Assembly: GCF_003234115.2 (NCBI RefSeq)
Contig: NZ_CP126251.1
Location: 3,100,001-3,164,000, forward strand
DNA length: 64,000 nt
Direction: 5' to 3'
Source of the DNA: Curtobacterium sp. MCPF17_002
GTDB lineage: Bacteria > Actinomycetota > Actinomycetes > Actinomycetales > Microbacteriaceae
A program made the translations under genes and the position numbers. Under the pieces are notes generated by a model. That model saw only the letters and a list, made by a program, of their open reading frames with translations, was not told the DNA's origin and ran no database searches. Below, in pieces: positions 8,410 to 16,632 of the stretch. Positions within the stretch are counted from its first letter, which is position 1. Every line of letters begins with the position of its first letter.

Positions 8410-8453
8410 CGGCCTGGAGGCGCGTGGCGGGCCCGCACCGCGCCTCCAGGCCG
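8410..8453. repeat. GGAGGCGCG-family palindrome, copy 1
   Basis: The arm at 8411-8424 (GGCCTGGAGGCGCG) pairs perfectly with 8439-8452, plus one outer pair. The 14-nt loop contains GGGCCC. It lies downstream of the rsmI stop and upstream of the metG promoter, so it can end rsmI transcripts. It belongs to a family of at least five intergenic palindromes in this window. Confidence 0.75.
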
Positions 8454-8466
8454 CAGTCAGCACCGT

Positions 8467-9291
8467 CTACCGGGCTGCCAGCGCGCCTTCGTACAGGTCG
8501 CGTTTCGACAGTCCCGTCGCGTCCGCGACGGCCGCCGCCGCTTCCTTCATGCGGGAGCCGGCGGCGACCCGCTCGAGCACGAGCCGGACGCCGTCCTCGA
8601 TCGAGGCGACGTCCTCCGAGCCGGACGACCCCTCGACGACGATGCAGATCTCGCCGCGCACGCCGTCGGACGCCCAGGCGGCCAACTCGGTGAGGGAGCC
8701 CCGACGGACCTCCTCGTAGAGCTTCGTGAGCTCACGGCAGACCACCGCTCGCCGATCGGCGCCGAAACCGGCGGCCATGTCCGAGAGCGTGTCGGCCAGC
8801 CGGTGCGGCGACTCGAAGAACACCATCGTGCGCTGCTCGCCGGCGAGCGACGCGAAGAGGCGCTTCCGCTCACCCGACTTGCGGGTCGGGAAGCCCTCGA
8901 AGCTGAACCGGTCCGTCGGCAGGCCGGACACGGCGAGCGCCATGAGCACCGCGGAGGGCCCGGGGAGCGCCGTGACGGTCACCCCGGCTGCGGCTGCGGC
9001 CTCGACGAGCGGGAACCCGGGGTCGCTGATCGCCGGCATCCCGGCGTCGGTGAGGACCACCACGTCCTCGTCCCGAGCGAGCTCCACGACCTCGGCCGCC
9101 TTCGCCCGTTCGTTGTGCTCGTGCAGCGCGATGAGCCGCGGACGGTTCTCGATGCCGAGCGCGCGCATGAGGTGGATCGCGGTGCGGGTGTCCTCCGCTG
9201 CGACGACGCTCGCGTTGGAGAGGGTCTCGACCAGACGCCGCGAGGCATCGCCGAGGTTGCCGATGGGCGTTGCTGCGAGGACGATCACCAC
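8467..9291 (-). CDS. rsmI: 16S rRNA (cytidine1402-2'-O)-methyltransferase
   Basis: 274 residues, normal for RsmI, a tetrapyrrole-methylase-fold SAM enzyme that 2'-O-methylates C1402 in the ribosomal decoding centre. Family landmarks are ATPIGNLGDAS at the N-terminus, AEDTR, LHEHNE, SDAG-type VVLTDAGMPAISDPG, and LPGPSA. Two consecutive GTG codons (9291, 9288) could start it; CACAAT lies 6 nt before the second. It is divergent from pmt with only 50 bp between the starts, an arrangement common in actinobacteria. Confidence 0.93.
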   Translation of the reverse strand: MVIVLAATPIGNLGDASRRLVETLSNASVVAAEDTRTAIHLMRALGIENRPRLIALHEHNERAKAAEVVELARDEDVVVLTDAGMPAISDPGFPLVEAAAAAGVTVTALPGPSAVLMALAVSGLPTDRFSFEGFPTRKSGERKRLFASLAGEQRTMVFFESPHRLADTLSDMAAGFGADRRAVVCRELTKLYEEVRRGSLTELAAWASDGVRGEICIVVEGSSGSEDVASIEDGVRLVLERVAAGSRMKEAAAAVADATGLSKRDLYEGALAAR

Positions 9292-9341
9292 CCCATTGTG
9301 GTCGCAGCGGGCACCGACCGCAGATCCGTAGGATGCTGCCG

Positions 9342-10973
9342 ATGACCACCGAGCTGACCGACGACCGCACCGCCGTCCCCGACGGGCCGGTCGGCTCCCG
9401 CCTCGACGCCTGGTGGGGACGTGTCCTGTCGGTCGGGTGGCGGGTCGCCGCCTGGCGCTGGGCCGGGCCGCTCGCGGTGACCCTGCTGGCCGCGGTGCTG
9501 CGCCTCGTGAACCTCGGCCACCCGCACTCCCTGGTGTTCGACGAGACGTACTACGTCAAGGACGGCTGGTCGATCGTGCACCTCGGGTACGAGGGCACCT
9601 GGCCGGGGAACCCGAACGACGACTCCCTGCCGACGACGGACCAGCGGTTCGCCGACGGGCAGACCGACATCTACACGAGCGCCGCCGAGTTCATCGCGCA
9701 CCCGCCGCTCGGCAAGTACCTCATCGGCCTCGGCATGCTGCTGTTCGGCGCGGACGACTCCACCGGCTGGCGCTTCGCCGTCGCCGTGCTCGGCATCGCG
9801 ACGGTCTTCCTCACGGCCGTGATCGCCCGGTCGCTCTTCCGTTCGACGCTCATCGGGACGCTGGCCGGCTTCCTGCTCGCCGTCGACGGGCAGGCGATCG
9901 TGATGTCCCGGGTGACGCTGCTCGACGGCATCCTGACGTTCTTCGTCGTCCTCGGCTTCGGGGCGCTGCTGCTCGACCGGCGGTGGACGGAACGCCGGTT
10001 GGACGCGTGGGTGGCGCGGCGGACCGCGGCGGGCCGGGACACCCTCTGGGGACCCGTGATCTGGTGGCGGCCGTGGCTGGTCGCGATGGGCCTGGCGCTC
10101 GGACTCGCGACGGCGACGAAGTGGTCCGGCATGTACTTCCTCGCGTTCTTCGCGGTGTACTCCGTGCTCACCGACATGATGCTGCGGAAGCGCGCCGGGG
10201 TGGAGTTCTGGTCCTCGAGCGCGTGGCTGCAGCAAGGGCCGGTGTCGTTCCTCCTCACCGTGCCGGTCGCCGCCGTGACGTACCTGGCGTCGTGGACCGG
10301 GTGGTTCGTGTCGAAGGACGGCTGGGACCGCGACTGGATCGCATCCGGCGGGCAGCGGTGGACCGGCGTGCTCTCGTGGGTGCCGGACAGCCTGCAGAAC
10401 TGGTGGCACTACCAGAGCGAGATCTACGGGTTCAACATCGGGCTGCACACCCCGCACTCGTACCAGGCGAACCCGCTGCTCTGGCTCGTCATGCAGCGTC
10501 CGACGTCGATGTACTACGTCGGCACGGACGCCGGGCAGGACGGCTGCACGGCCACCCGCTGCGGTGAGGCGATCACCGGCATCGCGAACCCGTTCATCTG
10601 GTACGCGGCGGTGATCGCGACCGTGGCGCTGCTCGTGCTCTGGATCATGCGCCGACGGTGGGAGTACGCCTTCGTCCTGATGGGCATCGCGGCGGGGTAC
10701 CTGCCGTGGCTGCTCTACGTGAACCGGACGGTCTTCCAGTTCTACACGATCGCGTTCGAGCCCTTCATGGTGATGGCCCTGGCGGCGGCGATCGGGCTCG
10801 TGCTCGGGTCACGGACGGACCCGCGCCCGCGGAGGACCCGGGCGATCGTCTGGGTCGGCGTGTACCTGGTCGTGGTGGTGCTCGCGTCGGCGTACTGGTT
10901 CCCGCTGTGGACCGGCATCCAGATGCCGTGGGACTTCATCCGGTCGCACTACTGGGTGCCGAGCTGGCTGTAG
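9342..10973 (+). CDS. pmt: Dolichyl-phosphate-mannose--protein mannosyltransferase (GT39)
   Basis: 543 residues with about 11 membrane segments. It transfers mannose from polyprenyl-phosphate-mannose to Ser/Thr of secreted proteins on the outer face of the membrane. The acidic catalytic pair is visible in the first outside loop (SLVFDETYYVKDGW), and the N-terminal half matches the PMT fold, including YTSAAEFIAHPPLGKYLIG. The ATG at 9342 is preferred to the one at 9333 because TAGGAT (9329-9334) spans the latter and lies 7 nt before the former, consistent with a leaderless message. Likely counterpart of mycobacterial Rv1002c by family and gene order. Confidence 0.9.
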   Translation: MTTELTDDRTAVPDGPVGSRLDAWWGRVLSVGWRVAAWRWAGPLAVTLLAAVLRLVNLGHPHSLVFDETYYVKDGWSIVHLGYEGTWPGNPNDDSLPTTDQRFADGQTDIYTSAAEFIAHPPLGKYLIGLGMLLFGADDSTGWRFAVAVLGIATVFLTAVIARSLFRSTLIGTLAGFLLAVDGQAIVMSRVTLLDGILTFFVVLGFGALLLDRRWTERRLDAWVARRTAAGRDTLWGPVIWWRPWLVAMGLALGLATATKWSGMYFLAFFAVYSVLTDMMLRKRAGVEFWSSSAWLQQGPVSFLLTVPVAAVTYLASWTGWFVSKDGWDRDWIASGGQRWTGVLSWVPDSLQNWWHYQSEIYGFNIGLHTPHSYQANPLLWLVMQRPTSMYYVGTDAGQDGCTATRCGEAITGIANPFIWYAAVIATVALLVLWIMRRRWEYAFVLMGIAAGYLPWLLYVNRTVFQFYTIAFEPFMVMALAAAIGLVLGSRTDPRPRRTRAIVWVGVYLVVVVLASAYWFPLWTGIQMPWDFIRSHYWVPSWL

Positions 10974-10980
10974 GGCAGTT

Positions 10981-11022
10981 TCGCGTCTTGCGTCTCGCGT
11001 CGCGCGTCTCGCGTCTCGCGTC
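10981..11022. repeat. Heptanucleotide tandem repeat (TCGCGTC x6)
   Basis: Six consecutive 7-bp units run from 10981 to 11022; four are TCGCGTC, and two differ at one position (TTGCGTC, GCGCGTC). It lies 7 bp after the pmt stop, in the convergent gap before tetR. A second, longer heptamer array of different sequence follows another gene at 13577. Confidence 0.85.
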
Positions 11023-11044
11023 TCGCTGGAGGGCATCGGTCACC

Positions 11045-11086
11045 GGCCTGGAGGCGCGGGTCGTCCCCGCCACGGGCCTCCGGTCC
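11045..11086. repeat. GGAGGCGCG-family palindrome, copy 2 (degenerate)
   Basis: GGCCTGGAGGCGCG at 11045-11058 faces a diverged complementary arm ending at 11086 (CGGGCCTCCGGTCC), with several mismatches. It lies between the convergent pmt and tetR genes, the position of a two-way terminator. Confidence 0.6.
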
Positions 11087-11112
11087 GCAGGTGGTCGGGT
11101 CGAGAGCGGTGG

Positions 11113-11769
11113 TCAGGACTGCGCGTGCATCGCGCGTTCGATCGACTCGCGGTCGAGCGGTTCGCCGAGCATCGGCGCCCCGGCGTCGCTGGGCAGGACG
11201 CCCTCGATGACGACCTCGGCGTAGCGGCGCCACGCGTTCGGGTCGTGCGCGCGGGTGGTGTCCGCGACGGCGCCGACCATCGAGGTGAGCATCGGGAGGT
11301 CGCGGTAGTCGAACCCCACCCGGACCACCCCGGCGGCGCGTGCACGACCGATGATCTCGGTCACCTGCGACTCGAGTCGGTCGCGCTCCTGCACGATCGA
11401 GGGACGAGCCTTCCCGGCGCGCACGATGGCGTCCGCGAGCGCCCGGTCGCGGGCACGGAACTCGAACACGCCCATCAGGTACACCCGGAGCGCCTGTCGG
11501 GCATCGGTCTCCTCCGCCGCGCGGGCAGCCGCGTCGTTCATCGCCTCGAACTTGGTGGCGAGGAGCGCCTCGATCAGGGAGTCCTTGTCGGCGAACCGCC
11601 GGTAGACGGTCCCCACGCCGACCCCGGCCTCGTGCGCGATGTCGTTGAGCGTGACGGACAGCCCGCGCTCGGCGAAGCACTTGCGGGCCGTCTGCAGGAT
11701 GAGCTCGCGGTTGCGGGCGGCGTCCGCACGGAGGGGGCGTTCGAGTTCAACGGAGTCGGTGGTGCTCAC
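11113..11769 (-). CDS. TetR-family repressor, probable regulator of the adjacent exporter
   Basis: 218 residues. The N-terminal helix-turn-helix (RNRELILQTARKCFAERG, then IAHEAGVGVGTVYRRFADKD, about residues 17-60) is classic TetR; the C-terminal ligand domain is of the SBI-AcrR type by its general pattern. The GTG at 11769 is taken as start because TACGTT lies 7 nt before it; in-frame codons further upstream run through the operator region. It is divergent from the DHA2 exporter and most likely represses it, and probably itself, until an efflux substrate binds. Confidence 0.88.
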   Translation of the reverse strand: MSTTDSVELERPLRADAARNRELILQTARKCFAERGLSVTLNDIAHEAGVGVGTVYRRFADKDSLIEALLATKFEAMNDAAARAAEETDARQALRVYLMGVFEFRARDRALADAIVRAGKARPSIVQERDRLESQVTEIIGRARAAGVVRVGFDYRDLPMLTSMVGAVADTTRAHDPNAWRRYAEVVIEGVLPSDAGAPMLGEPLDRESIERAMHAQS

Positions 11770-11804
11770 GGGATCGAACGTAGTTGAACTTTCTGGGAAT
11801 AAGT

Positions 11805-11859
11805 GGATGCAGACCTTCCGTTTCGGTCTACACTGATCGCAAACGGATGCGTCGCATCC
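11805..11859. promoter_or_regulatory. Candidate TetR operator and exporter promoter
   Basis: A perfect odd palindrome GGATGCGTCGCATCC lies at 11845-11859, and a further GGATGC half-site lies at 11805-11810. TACACT at 11829-11834 is a plausible -10 for the exporter, which would place the palindrome right at the transcript start, where a bound repressor would block initiation. Assignment rests on symmetry and position. Confidence 0.5.
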
Positions 11860-11929
11860 AGTTACTCCCCCTCCCTGAGGACGCCCGACGGTGCGCGCTC
11901 CTCCCTCCACCTTCTCGAAGGAGGCTGCC

Positions 11930-13483
11930 GTGACGGCAGAACAGACCGTGCCGACCCCCACCGGGGCAGCACCCACGACTTCCGGCTCCACTTCCGGCTC
12001 CACTCCCGCCAAGCCCAACCACCGCTGGATCGCCCTGGCGGTCATCGCCCTCGCGCAGCTGATGGTGGTGCTCGACGCGACCATCGTGAACATCGCGCTG
12101 CCCTCCGCCCAGGCGGACCTCGGGTTCGGCACCGACCAGCGCCAGTGGATCGTCACGGCGTACTCGCTCGCGTTCGGTTCGCTGCTCCTGCTCGGCGGCC
12201 GGCTCGGTGACCTCTTCGGTCGCAAGAACACCTTCATCATCGGGCTCGTCGGCTTCGCGGTCGCATCGGTGCTCGGCGGTCTGGCGGACTCGTTCGGCCT
12301 GCTCGTCGCGGCCCGTGCGCTGCAGGGTGTGTTCGGCGCGCTGCTCGCCCCGTCCGCGCTCGGCATGCTCACCACGACCTTCCGCGACCCGAAGGAGCGC
12401 GGTCGCGCGTTCGGCATCTTCGGGTCCATCGCCGGCTCGGGTGCGGCGATCGGCCTGCTCCTCGGCGGCGTGCTGACCGAGTACGCGTCGTGGCGCTGGT
12501 GCCTCTACGTCAACGTCGTCTTCGCCGTGCTCGGCGTGATCGGCGCGCTGGTCTTCATGGAGAAGCCGCCGAAGGTCGACCGTCCGCGCATCGACGTCGC
12601 CGGCGTCATCACGATCACCGCCGGTCTGGTCGGGGTCGTCTACGGCTTCTCGAACGCCGAGACCAACGGCTGGGACTCCCCCGTCACCATCGCGATGCTC
12701 GCGGCGGGCGTCGTGCTCATCGCGGCGTTCGTGTTCATCGAGACCCGCGTCGCGCACCCGCTGCTGCCGCTCCGGGTCGTGCTCGACCGTGACCGCGGTG
12801 GTTCGTTCATCGCGATCGGCCTCGTCGCGATCGGCATGTTCGGCATCTTCCTGTTCCTGACCTACTACCTCGAGCAGACCCTCGGGTTCTCCTCGCTGCA
12901 GACCGGTCTGGCGTTCCTGCCGATGCCGCTGTCGATCATGATCTCGGCGACGCAGATCGGTGGTCGCCTGCTCCCCCGCGTCGGCCCGAAGGTGCTCATC
13001 TTCGCCGGTGGCCTGGTGGCGGCGATCGGGCTGCTGCTGCTCCTCCGCACCGACCTCGACAGCTCGTACGCCGGCACTGTCCTGCCCGCGCTGATCGTGA
13101 TCGGCCTCGGCATGGGGACGATCTTCTCGTCCGCGATGAACACCGCGACGACCGGTGTGGCCCGTGCCGACGCCGGCGTGGCCTCGGCGACGGTGAACAC
13201 CATGCAGCAGATCGGTGGTTCGATCGGCACGGCGCTGCTGTCGACGATCTTCGCCGACGTCGTGAAGAACAGCCTCTCCGGACTGTCGGCGGCGCCCACG
13301 AAGCTGCAGCAGGCGCAGGCCGTCCTCGACGGGTACCACGTGGCCTTCGGGATCTCGGCGGGCGTGCTCGTCCTGGTCGCCCTGGCCGGCGGGCTGCTCA
13401 TCAACCGGCAGAAGGTGCGGCTCGACAAGCTCGCACACGCCGGCGCCGCGACGACCGGGAGCATCCCGACCGCCGCGCACTGA
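11930..13483 (+). CDS. DHA2-family MFS multidrug exporter (EmrB/QacA type)
   Basis: 517 residues with about 14 membrane segments. It is a proton-driven drug efflux pump of the inner membrane. The DHA2 motif LDATIVNIALPSAQ in TM1, the GGRLGDLFGRK loop, and motif C-like GSIAGSGAAIGLLLGG are present. The GTG at 11930 is chosen because AAGGAGG at 11918-11924 sits 5 nt before it, one of the strongest Shine-Dalgarno sites in the window. A Thr/Ser/Pro-rich 30-residue tail precedes TM1. It is divergent from a TetR repressor and followed by a strong terminator. The substrate is unknown. Confidence 0.92.
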   Translation: MTAEQTVPTPTGAAPTTSGSTSGSTPAKPNHRWIALAVIALAQLMVVLDATIVNIALPSAQADLGFGTDQRQWIVTAYSLAFGSLLLLGGRLGDLFGRKNTFIIGLVGFAVASVLGGLADSFGLLVAARALQGVFGALLAPSALGMLTTTFRDPKERGRAFGIFGSIAGSGAAIGLLLGGVLTEYASWRWCLYVNVVFAVLGVIGALVFMEKPPKVDRPRIDVAGVITITAGLVGVVYGFSNAETNGWDSPVTIAMLAAGVVLIAAFVFIETRVAHPLLPLRVVLDRDRGGSFIAIGLVAIGMFGIFLFLTYYLEQTLGFSSLQTGLAFLPMPLSIMISATQIGGRLLPRVGPKVLIFAGGLVAAIGLLLLLRTDLDSSYAGTVLPALIVIGLGMGTIFSSAMNTATTGVARADAGVASATVNTMQQIGGSIGTALLSTIFADVVKNSLSGLSAAPTKLQQAQAVLDGYHVAFGISAGVLVLVALAGGLLINRQKVRLDKLAHAGAATTGSIPTAAH

Positions 13484-13506
13484 CGCCCGCACTACCCGTG
13501 CGCACG

Positions 13507-13540
13507 AACGGCCCGTCCCGGCTTCCCGGGGCGGGCCGTT
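13507..13540 (+). terminator. Terminator of the DHA2 exporter gene
   Basis: A 15-bp stem (13507-13521 with 13526-13540, one T/G wobble) closes on the four-base loop CTTC. The stem starts with AACGGCCCG and ends in CGGGCCGTT, followed by CTG rather than a U-tract. It lies 24 bp after the stop codon. Confidence 0.8.
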
Positions 13541-13576
13541 CTGCGTCCGCTGCCGCCGCGCCGCGCCCTGCCCGCC

Positions 13577-13660
13577 GCCTGCGGCCTGCCGCCTGCTGGC
13601 TGCTGCCTGCTGCCTGCTGCCTGCTGCCTGCTGCCTGCTGCCTGCTGCCTGCTGCCTGTC
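13577..13660. repeat. Heptanucleotide tandem array (GCCTGCT, 12 units)
   Basis: Twelve consecutive 7-bp units fill exactly 84 bp. Eight are perfect GCCTGCT; the ends degenerate (GCCTGCG, GCCTGCC, one GGCTGCT, final GCCTGTC). Uniform unit length and end-decay are typical of slippage-generated arrays. The region has no gene. Confidence 0.9.
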
Positions 13661-13788
13661 GAAACATGTACACGCACGTTTCGACACTCCACCGGTTGAT
13701 CGTCACGTGGGATGTCGTTGGATGCACACACACCCAATGCGTGGGCACGATCCGACATCCCGCGTGTCGATCGACGCGTGGGATGTCG
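13657..13788. repeat. Hairpin plus three alternating complementary arms
   Basis: TGTCGAAAC (13657-13665) pairs with GTTTCGACA (13678-13686). Then GGGATGTCG at 13709-13717, CGACATCCC at 13753-13761 and GGGATGTCG again at 13780-13788 give one central arm that can pair with either neighbour. The second choice extends into a 36-nt near-perfect palindrome (13753-13788, mismatches only as G/T). Only one of the two folds can exist at a time. Confidence 0.75.
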
Positions 13789-13863
13789 CTCCCTGCACGC
13801 GCGCGATGTTGCGGGCGGGAGCGCGCGACAACACCGACGTCGCACGACGACCACGATGTCGTT

Positions 13864-13967
13864 CCGAGTCCGCACCGCCCGCCGCCCGCCGCGCCGACTC
13901 CGTCCGCACCGCCGCCCGCCGCCCGCCGCGCCGACTCCGTCCGCACCGCCGCCCGCCGCCGCCCGCC
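13864..13967. repeat. GC-rich direct repeat, about 37-bp unit, three copies
   Basis: Units begin near 13864, 13894 and 13931. The second and third share their first 29 bases (starting CCGACTCCGTCCGCACC), and the first is a shortened version. They are followed by irregular CCG/CGC runs to about 14020. No coding or binding-site interpretation is supported. Confidence 0.7.
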
Positions 13968-14104
13968 GCCACCCGCCGCCGCCGCGCCGCCGCCGCCCGC
14001 CGCCCGCCGCGCCGCCCCGAATCCGGCACGACGGAAGCCGCCCCCGTTGCGCAGTGTGTCCGTTTCCCTCGCCCCCGTCAGCGGTCCCGTTTAGCCTGAG
14101 CCAC

Positions 14105-14959
14105 ATGGCCCCCGTCCTGACCTCGCCGCTCGTGTCGACGCAGTGGCTCGCAGACCACCTCGGTGCTGACGAGCTCGTCGTGCTCGACGCCTCTGTGCAC
14201 ACGGAGGGAACCGGCCTCGGCACGATGTGGCACACCGCGCAGGACAGCTACGAACAGGGCGGTCACGTGCCGGGTGCCCGCTACGCCGACCTCGCTCGGG
14301 CCTTCTCCACGCCGGACGCCGACGTGCCGTTCACCCGCCCCGGCGCCGAGCGGTTCGAGGCCGCCGCGCGCGACCTCGGTGTGACGAACACCTCGACCGT
14401 GGTGGTCTACGACGACAGCCTCGGCGAGTGGTCGGCGCGACTGTGGTGGATCTTCCGCTCGTTCGGCTTCGACTCCGTCGCGGTCCTCGACGGCGGCTTC
14501 ACGAAGTGGCGCGACGAGGGGCGCCCGGTCCGTGTCGGCGCCCTGCGGAACTCCGCGACGACGCAGCGGGGGTTCCTCGCGGGCGAAGAGCGTCCGCTGT
14601 GGGCCGACCACGAACGCGTCCGTCGCGCCGTCACGGGCGAGCAGCCGGCAGCGCTCGTCCTGGCTGCGCCCGCCGCCGCTCTCGGCACCGAGCACCCGCC
14701 GATCGTCCCGGGCAGCACGACCATCGCGGTGGACACGATCGTGAACCCGGACACGAACGCGTACCTGCGCGGCCCGGACCTCGCTGCCGCGTTCTCGGCG
14801 GTGATCGACGCCGACGAGATCGTGACGTACTGCGGGGTGGGGAGCGCCGCGTGCGTCGACGCCCTGGCGCTGACGGTGCTCGGGCACGAGAAGGTCCGCG
14901 TCTACGACGGATCCCTCGTGGACTGGTGGCGTCACGAGCCGGAGGCGCTGGCCTCCTGA
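14105..14959 (+). CDS. Sulfurtransferase, 3-mercaptopyruvate/thiosulfate type (two rhodanese domains)
   Basis: 284 residues, the usual size of two-domain rhodaneses. The N-terminal non-catalytic domain contains HVPGARYADL and VVVYDDS. The C-terminal domain carries the active-site loop YCGVGSAA with Cys243; the CGxGxxA form resembles mercaptopyruvate sulfurtransferases more than CRxGxxR thiosulfate enzymes. It moves a sulfane sulfur to cyanide or thiol acceptors in the cytoplasm. TAGCCT at 14092-14097 lies 7 nt before the ATG, indicating a leaderless transcript after the repeat-rich gap. Confidence 0.88.
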   Translation: MAPVLTSPLVSTQWLADHLGADELVVLDASVHTEGTGLGTMWHTAQDSYEQGGHVPGARYADLARAFSTPDADVPFTRPGAERFEAAARDLGVTNTSTVVVYDDSLGEWSARLWWIFRSFGFDSVAVLDGGFTKWRDEGRPVRVGALRNSATTQRGFLAGEERPLWADHERVRRAVTGEQPAALVLAAPAAALGTEHPPIVPGSTTIAVDTIVNPDTNAYLRGPDLAAAFSAVIDADEIVTYCGVGSAACVDALALTVLGHEKVRVYDGSLVDWWRHEPEALAS

Positions 14960-15025
14960 GGGCTCGGCCGACGCGACGGCAGCGACCGCACGGCGCGAGC
15001 ACCCCGCACGGCTACCGTTGCACCC

Positions 15026-16093
15026 ATGAGCACCAGACGCGCGGTCATCCTCGGCGGTACCGGCGGGATCGGTTCGGCCGTCGCTCGTGAACTCCTGCAC
15101 GCATCGGGCCGCGGCGGCGACGACTGGGAGATCGACGTCCTCGCCCGCCGCGGTGGCCCGGTCGCGGACGCCCTGACGGCGGCGGGTGCGACGTTCGTCC
15201 CCGGTGACCGCCGGGACACCTCCGTGCTCCGGGACCTCCTCCGCCCCGGCGCCGACCTGCTCGTCGACACCGTCGGCCTGACGCGCGACGACGCCGTGCA
15301 GCTCCGACCGTTCCTCGACGACGTCGGGTCCACGGTGTTCGTGTCGTCGAAGGCCGTGTACGTCGACGAGCAGGGGCGGCACGCGAACTCGACCGACAAG
15401 CCGGTGTTCGGCGGCGCGGTCACCGAGCTGCAGCCCACCGTGACCGCGGCCGACGGCGACCCGACGAGCCGTGACGGCTACGGCGCCGCGAAGGTCGCCG
15501 CCGAGCAGGTCCTCCTCGACCACGGTGCCCCGGTCACGGTGCTCCGTCCGTCGAAGGTCCACGGCGTCGGCACCGGCCGGCCCCGGGAGTGGTTCGTGGT
15601 GCGCCGGGTGCTCGACGGTCGCGAGCGGATCCTGCTCGCGGACCGGGGTCGCGGGGTCGACCACACCACTGCGGCCAGTGGCATCGGGTCGCTCGTGCGG
15701 CTGCTGGCGGACAGCCCGGACCGTCGCATCCTCAACGTCGCGGACGATTCGGCACCGTCCGCCCTCGAGATCGTCCGGACGATCGCCGGGCACCTCGACC
15801 ACCCGTTCGACGAGGTCCTGCTCGACGAGGAAGCTCCCGACTTCGTCGGCGCCACCCCGTGGTCGTCCCCGTCACCCTTCGTGCTCGACACCTCCGCGGC
15901 CCGGGCGTTGGGCTGGGAGCCGCCGTCCTTCGCTGCGGCGGTCGTCCCCGAGCTCGACTGGCTCGTCGAGACCGCGCACGCCGTGCCCGTCGACGGCGAC
16001 GTGCCGTGGGCGGAGGACCCGTTCTGGGACCGCATGTTCGACTACGGCCCCGAGGACGCCGCCCTCGCGCTGCTCTCGCTCGGTCTGGGCTGA
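15026..16093 (+). CDS. NAD-dependent epimerase/dehydratase (extended SDR)
   Basis: 355 residues. The Rossmann motif GGTGGIGS lies near residue 10, a Ser-containing strand VFVSSKAVYVDEQG near 110, and the YxxxK pair in YGAAKVAAEQ near residue 150, followed by VTVLRPSKVHG. This is the layout of nucleotide-sugar epimerase-like enzymes; the substrate is not evident. TACCGT lies 7 nt before the ATG. A P-loop kinase gene starts 4 bp after its stop, so the two are probably cotranscribed. Confidence 0.82.
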   Translation: MSTRRAVILGGTGGIGSAVARELLHASGRGGDDWEIDVLARRGGPVADALTAAGATFVPGDRRDTSVLRDLLRPGADLLVDTVGLTRDDAVQLRPFLDDVGSTVFVSSKAVYVDEQGRHANSTDKPVFGGAVTELQPTVTAADGDPTSRDGYGAAKVAAEQVLLDHGAPVTVLRPSKVHGVGTGRPREWFVVRRVLDGRERILLADRGRGVDHTTAASGIGSLVRLLADSPDRRILNVADDSAPSALEIVRTIAGHLDHPFDEVLLDEEAPDFVGATPWSSPSPFVLDTSAARALGWEPPSFAAAVVPELDWLVETAHAVPVDGDVPWAEDPFWDRMFDYGPEDAALALLSLGLG

Positions 16094-16097
16094 TCGC

Positions 16098-16628
16098 GTG
16101 CCCCGCTCCGAGGTCCTCTTCATCGGGGGCCGCTCCGGTGTGGGGAAGTCCACCGCGGCCGAGGCCCTGCACGACCTGCTCGTCACGGCCGACGTCCGGC
16201 ACGCGGTGATCGAGGGCGACCTGCTCGACCTGGCGCACCCGGCACCGCACGTCGAGCACCCGGAGGCGCGCCTCGCCGAACGGAACCTCGCGGCGATGTG
16301 GGCCGGGTACCGGGAGCTCGGACACCACCGGCTGGTCTACACGAACACGGTGTCGGTGCTCGAGCACGAGCGTCTCGCCGCCGCGATGGGCGACGATCCT
16401 GCGGTGACCGTGGTGCTCCTCCGCGCCGATGACGACGTGACCGCGGAACGCCTCACGAGACGAGCAGGCGGTGCCGTCCCGGCAGACCAGCTCGCGCACA
16501 GCACACGGACGGCCTGGAGGCTCGACTCGGCCACCGCGGACACGGTCACCCGGGTGGACACCGACGACCAGAGCCCCGCCGAGATCGCGCGTCGGCTCGC
16601 GTTCCTGACGGGGTGGATCCCCGGCTGA
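16098..16628 (+). CDS. Small P-loop nucleoside/sugar kinase-like protein
   Basis: 176 residues. A Walker A motif [10 protein letters not shown] lies at residues 10-19, followed by an acidic [10 protein letters not shown] segment and an Arg-containing lid (RLTRRAGG). These features fit small AAA/ATP-binding kinases of the gluconate/adenylylsulfate-kinase type, but the substrate is unknown. The GTG at 16098 is 4 bp after the epimerase stop. A perfect 10-bp hairpin follows the stop codon. Confidence 0.75.
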   Translation: MPRSEVLFIGGRSGVGKSTAAEALHDLLVTADVRHAVIEGDLLDLAHPAPHVEHPEARLAERNLAAMWAGYRELGHHRLVYTNTVSVLEHERLAAAMGDDPAVTVVLLRADDDVTAERLTRRAGGAVPADQLAHSTRTAWRLDSATADTVTRVDTDDQSPAEIARRLAFLTGWIPG

Positions 16629-16632
16629 GGCT

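Larger units (their letters stand above)
13484..14104. other. 621-bp gene-free region packed with repeats and hairpins
   Basis: The longest non-coding stretch in the window, between the exporter and a sulfurtransferase gene. In order it holds a terminator (13507-13540), a 12-unit heptamer array (13577-13660), a hairpin (13657-13686), three mutually complementary 9-nt arms (13709-13788), a 7-nt motif GATGTCG again at 13855-13861, three copies of a roughly 37-bp GC-rich repeat (13864-13967), C/G-only triplet-like runs up to about 14020, and the sulfurtransferase -10 at 14092. No open frame in it has plausible coding character. Confidence 0.7.

Noticed and set aside
13577-13967. CRISPR-like array
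   Set aside because: The repeats are contiguous 7-bp units or GC-only 37-bp units with no unique spacers, and no cas genes are present.
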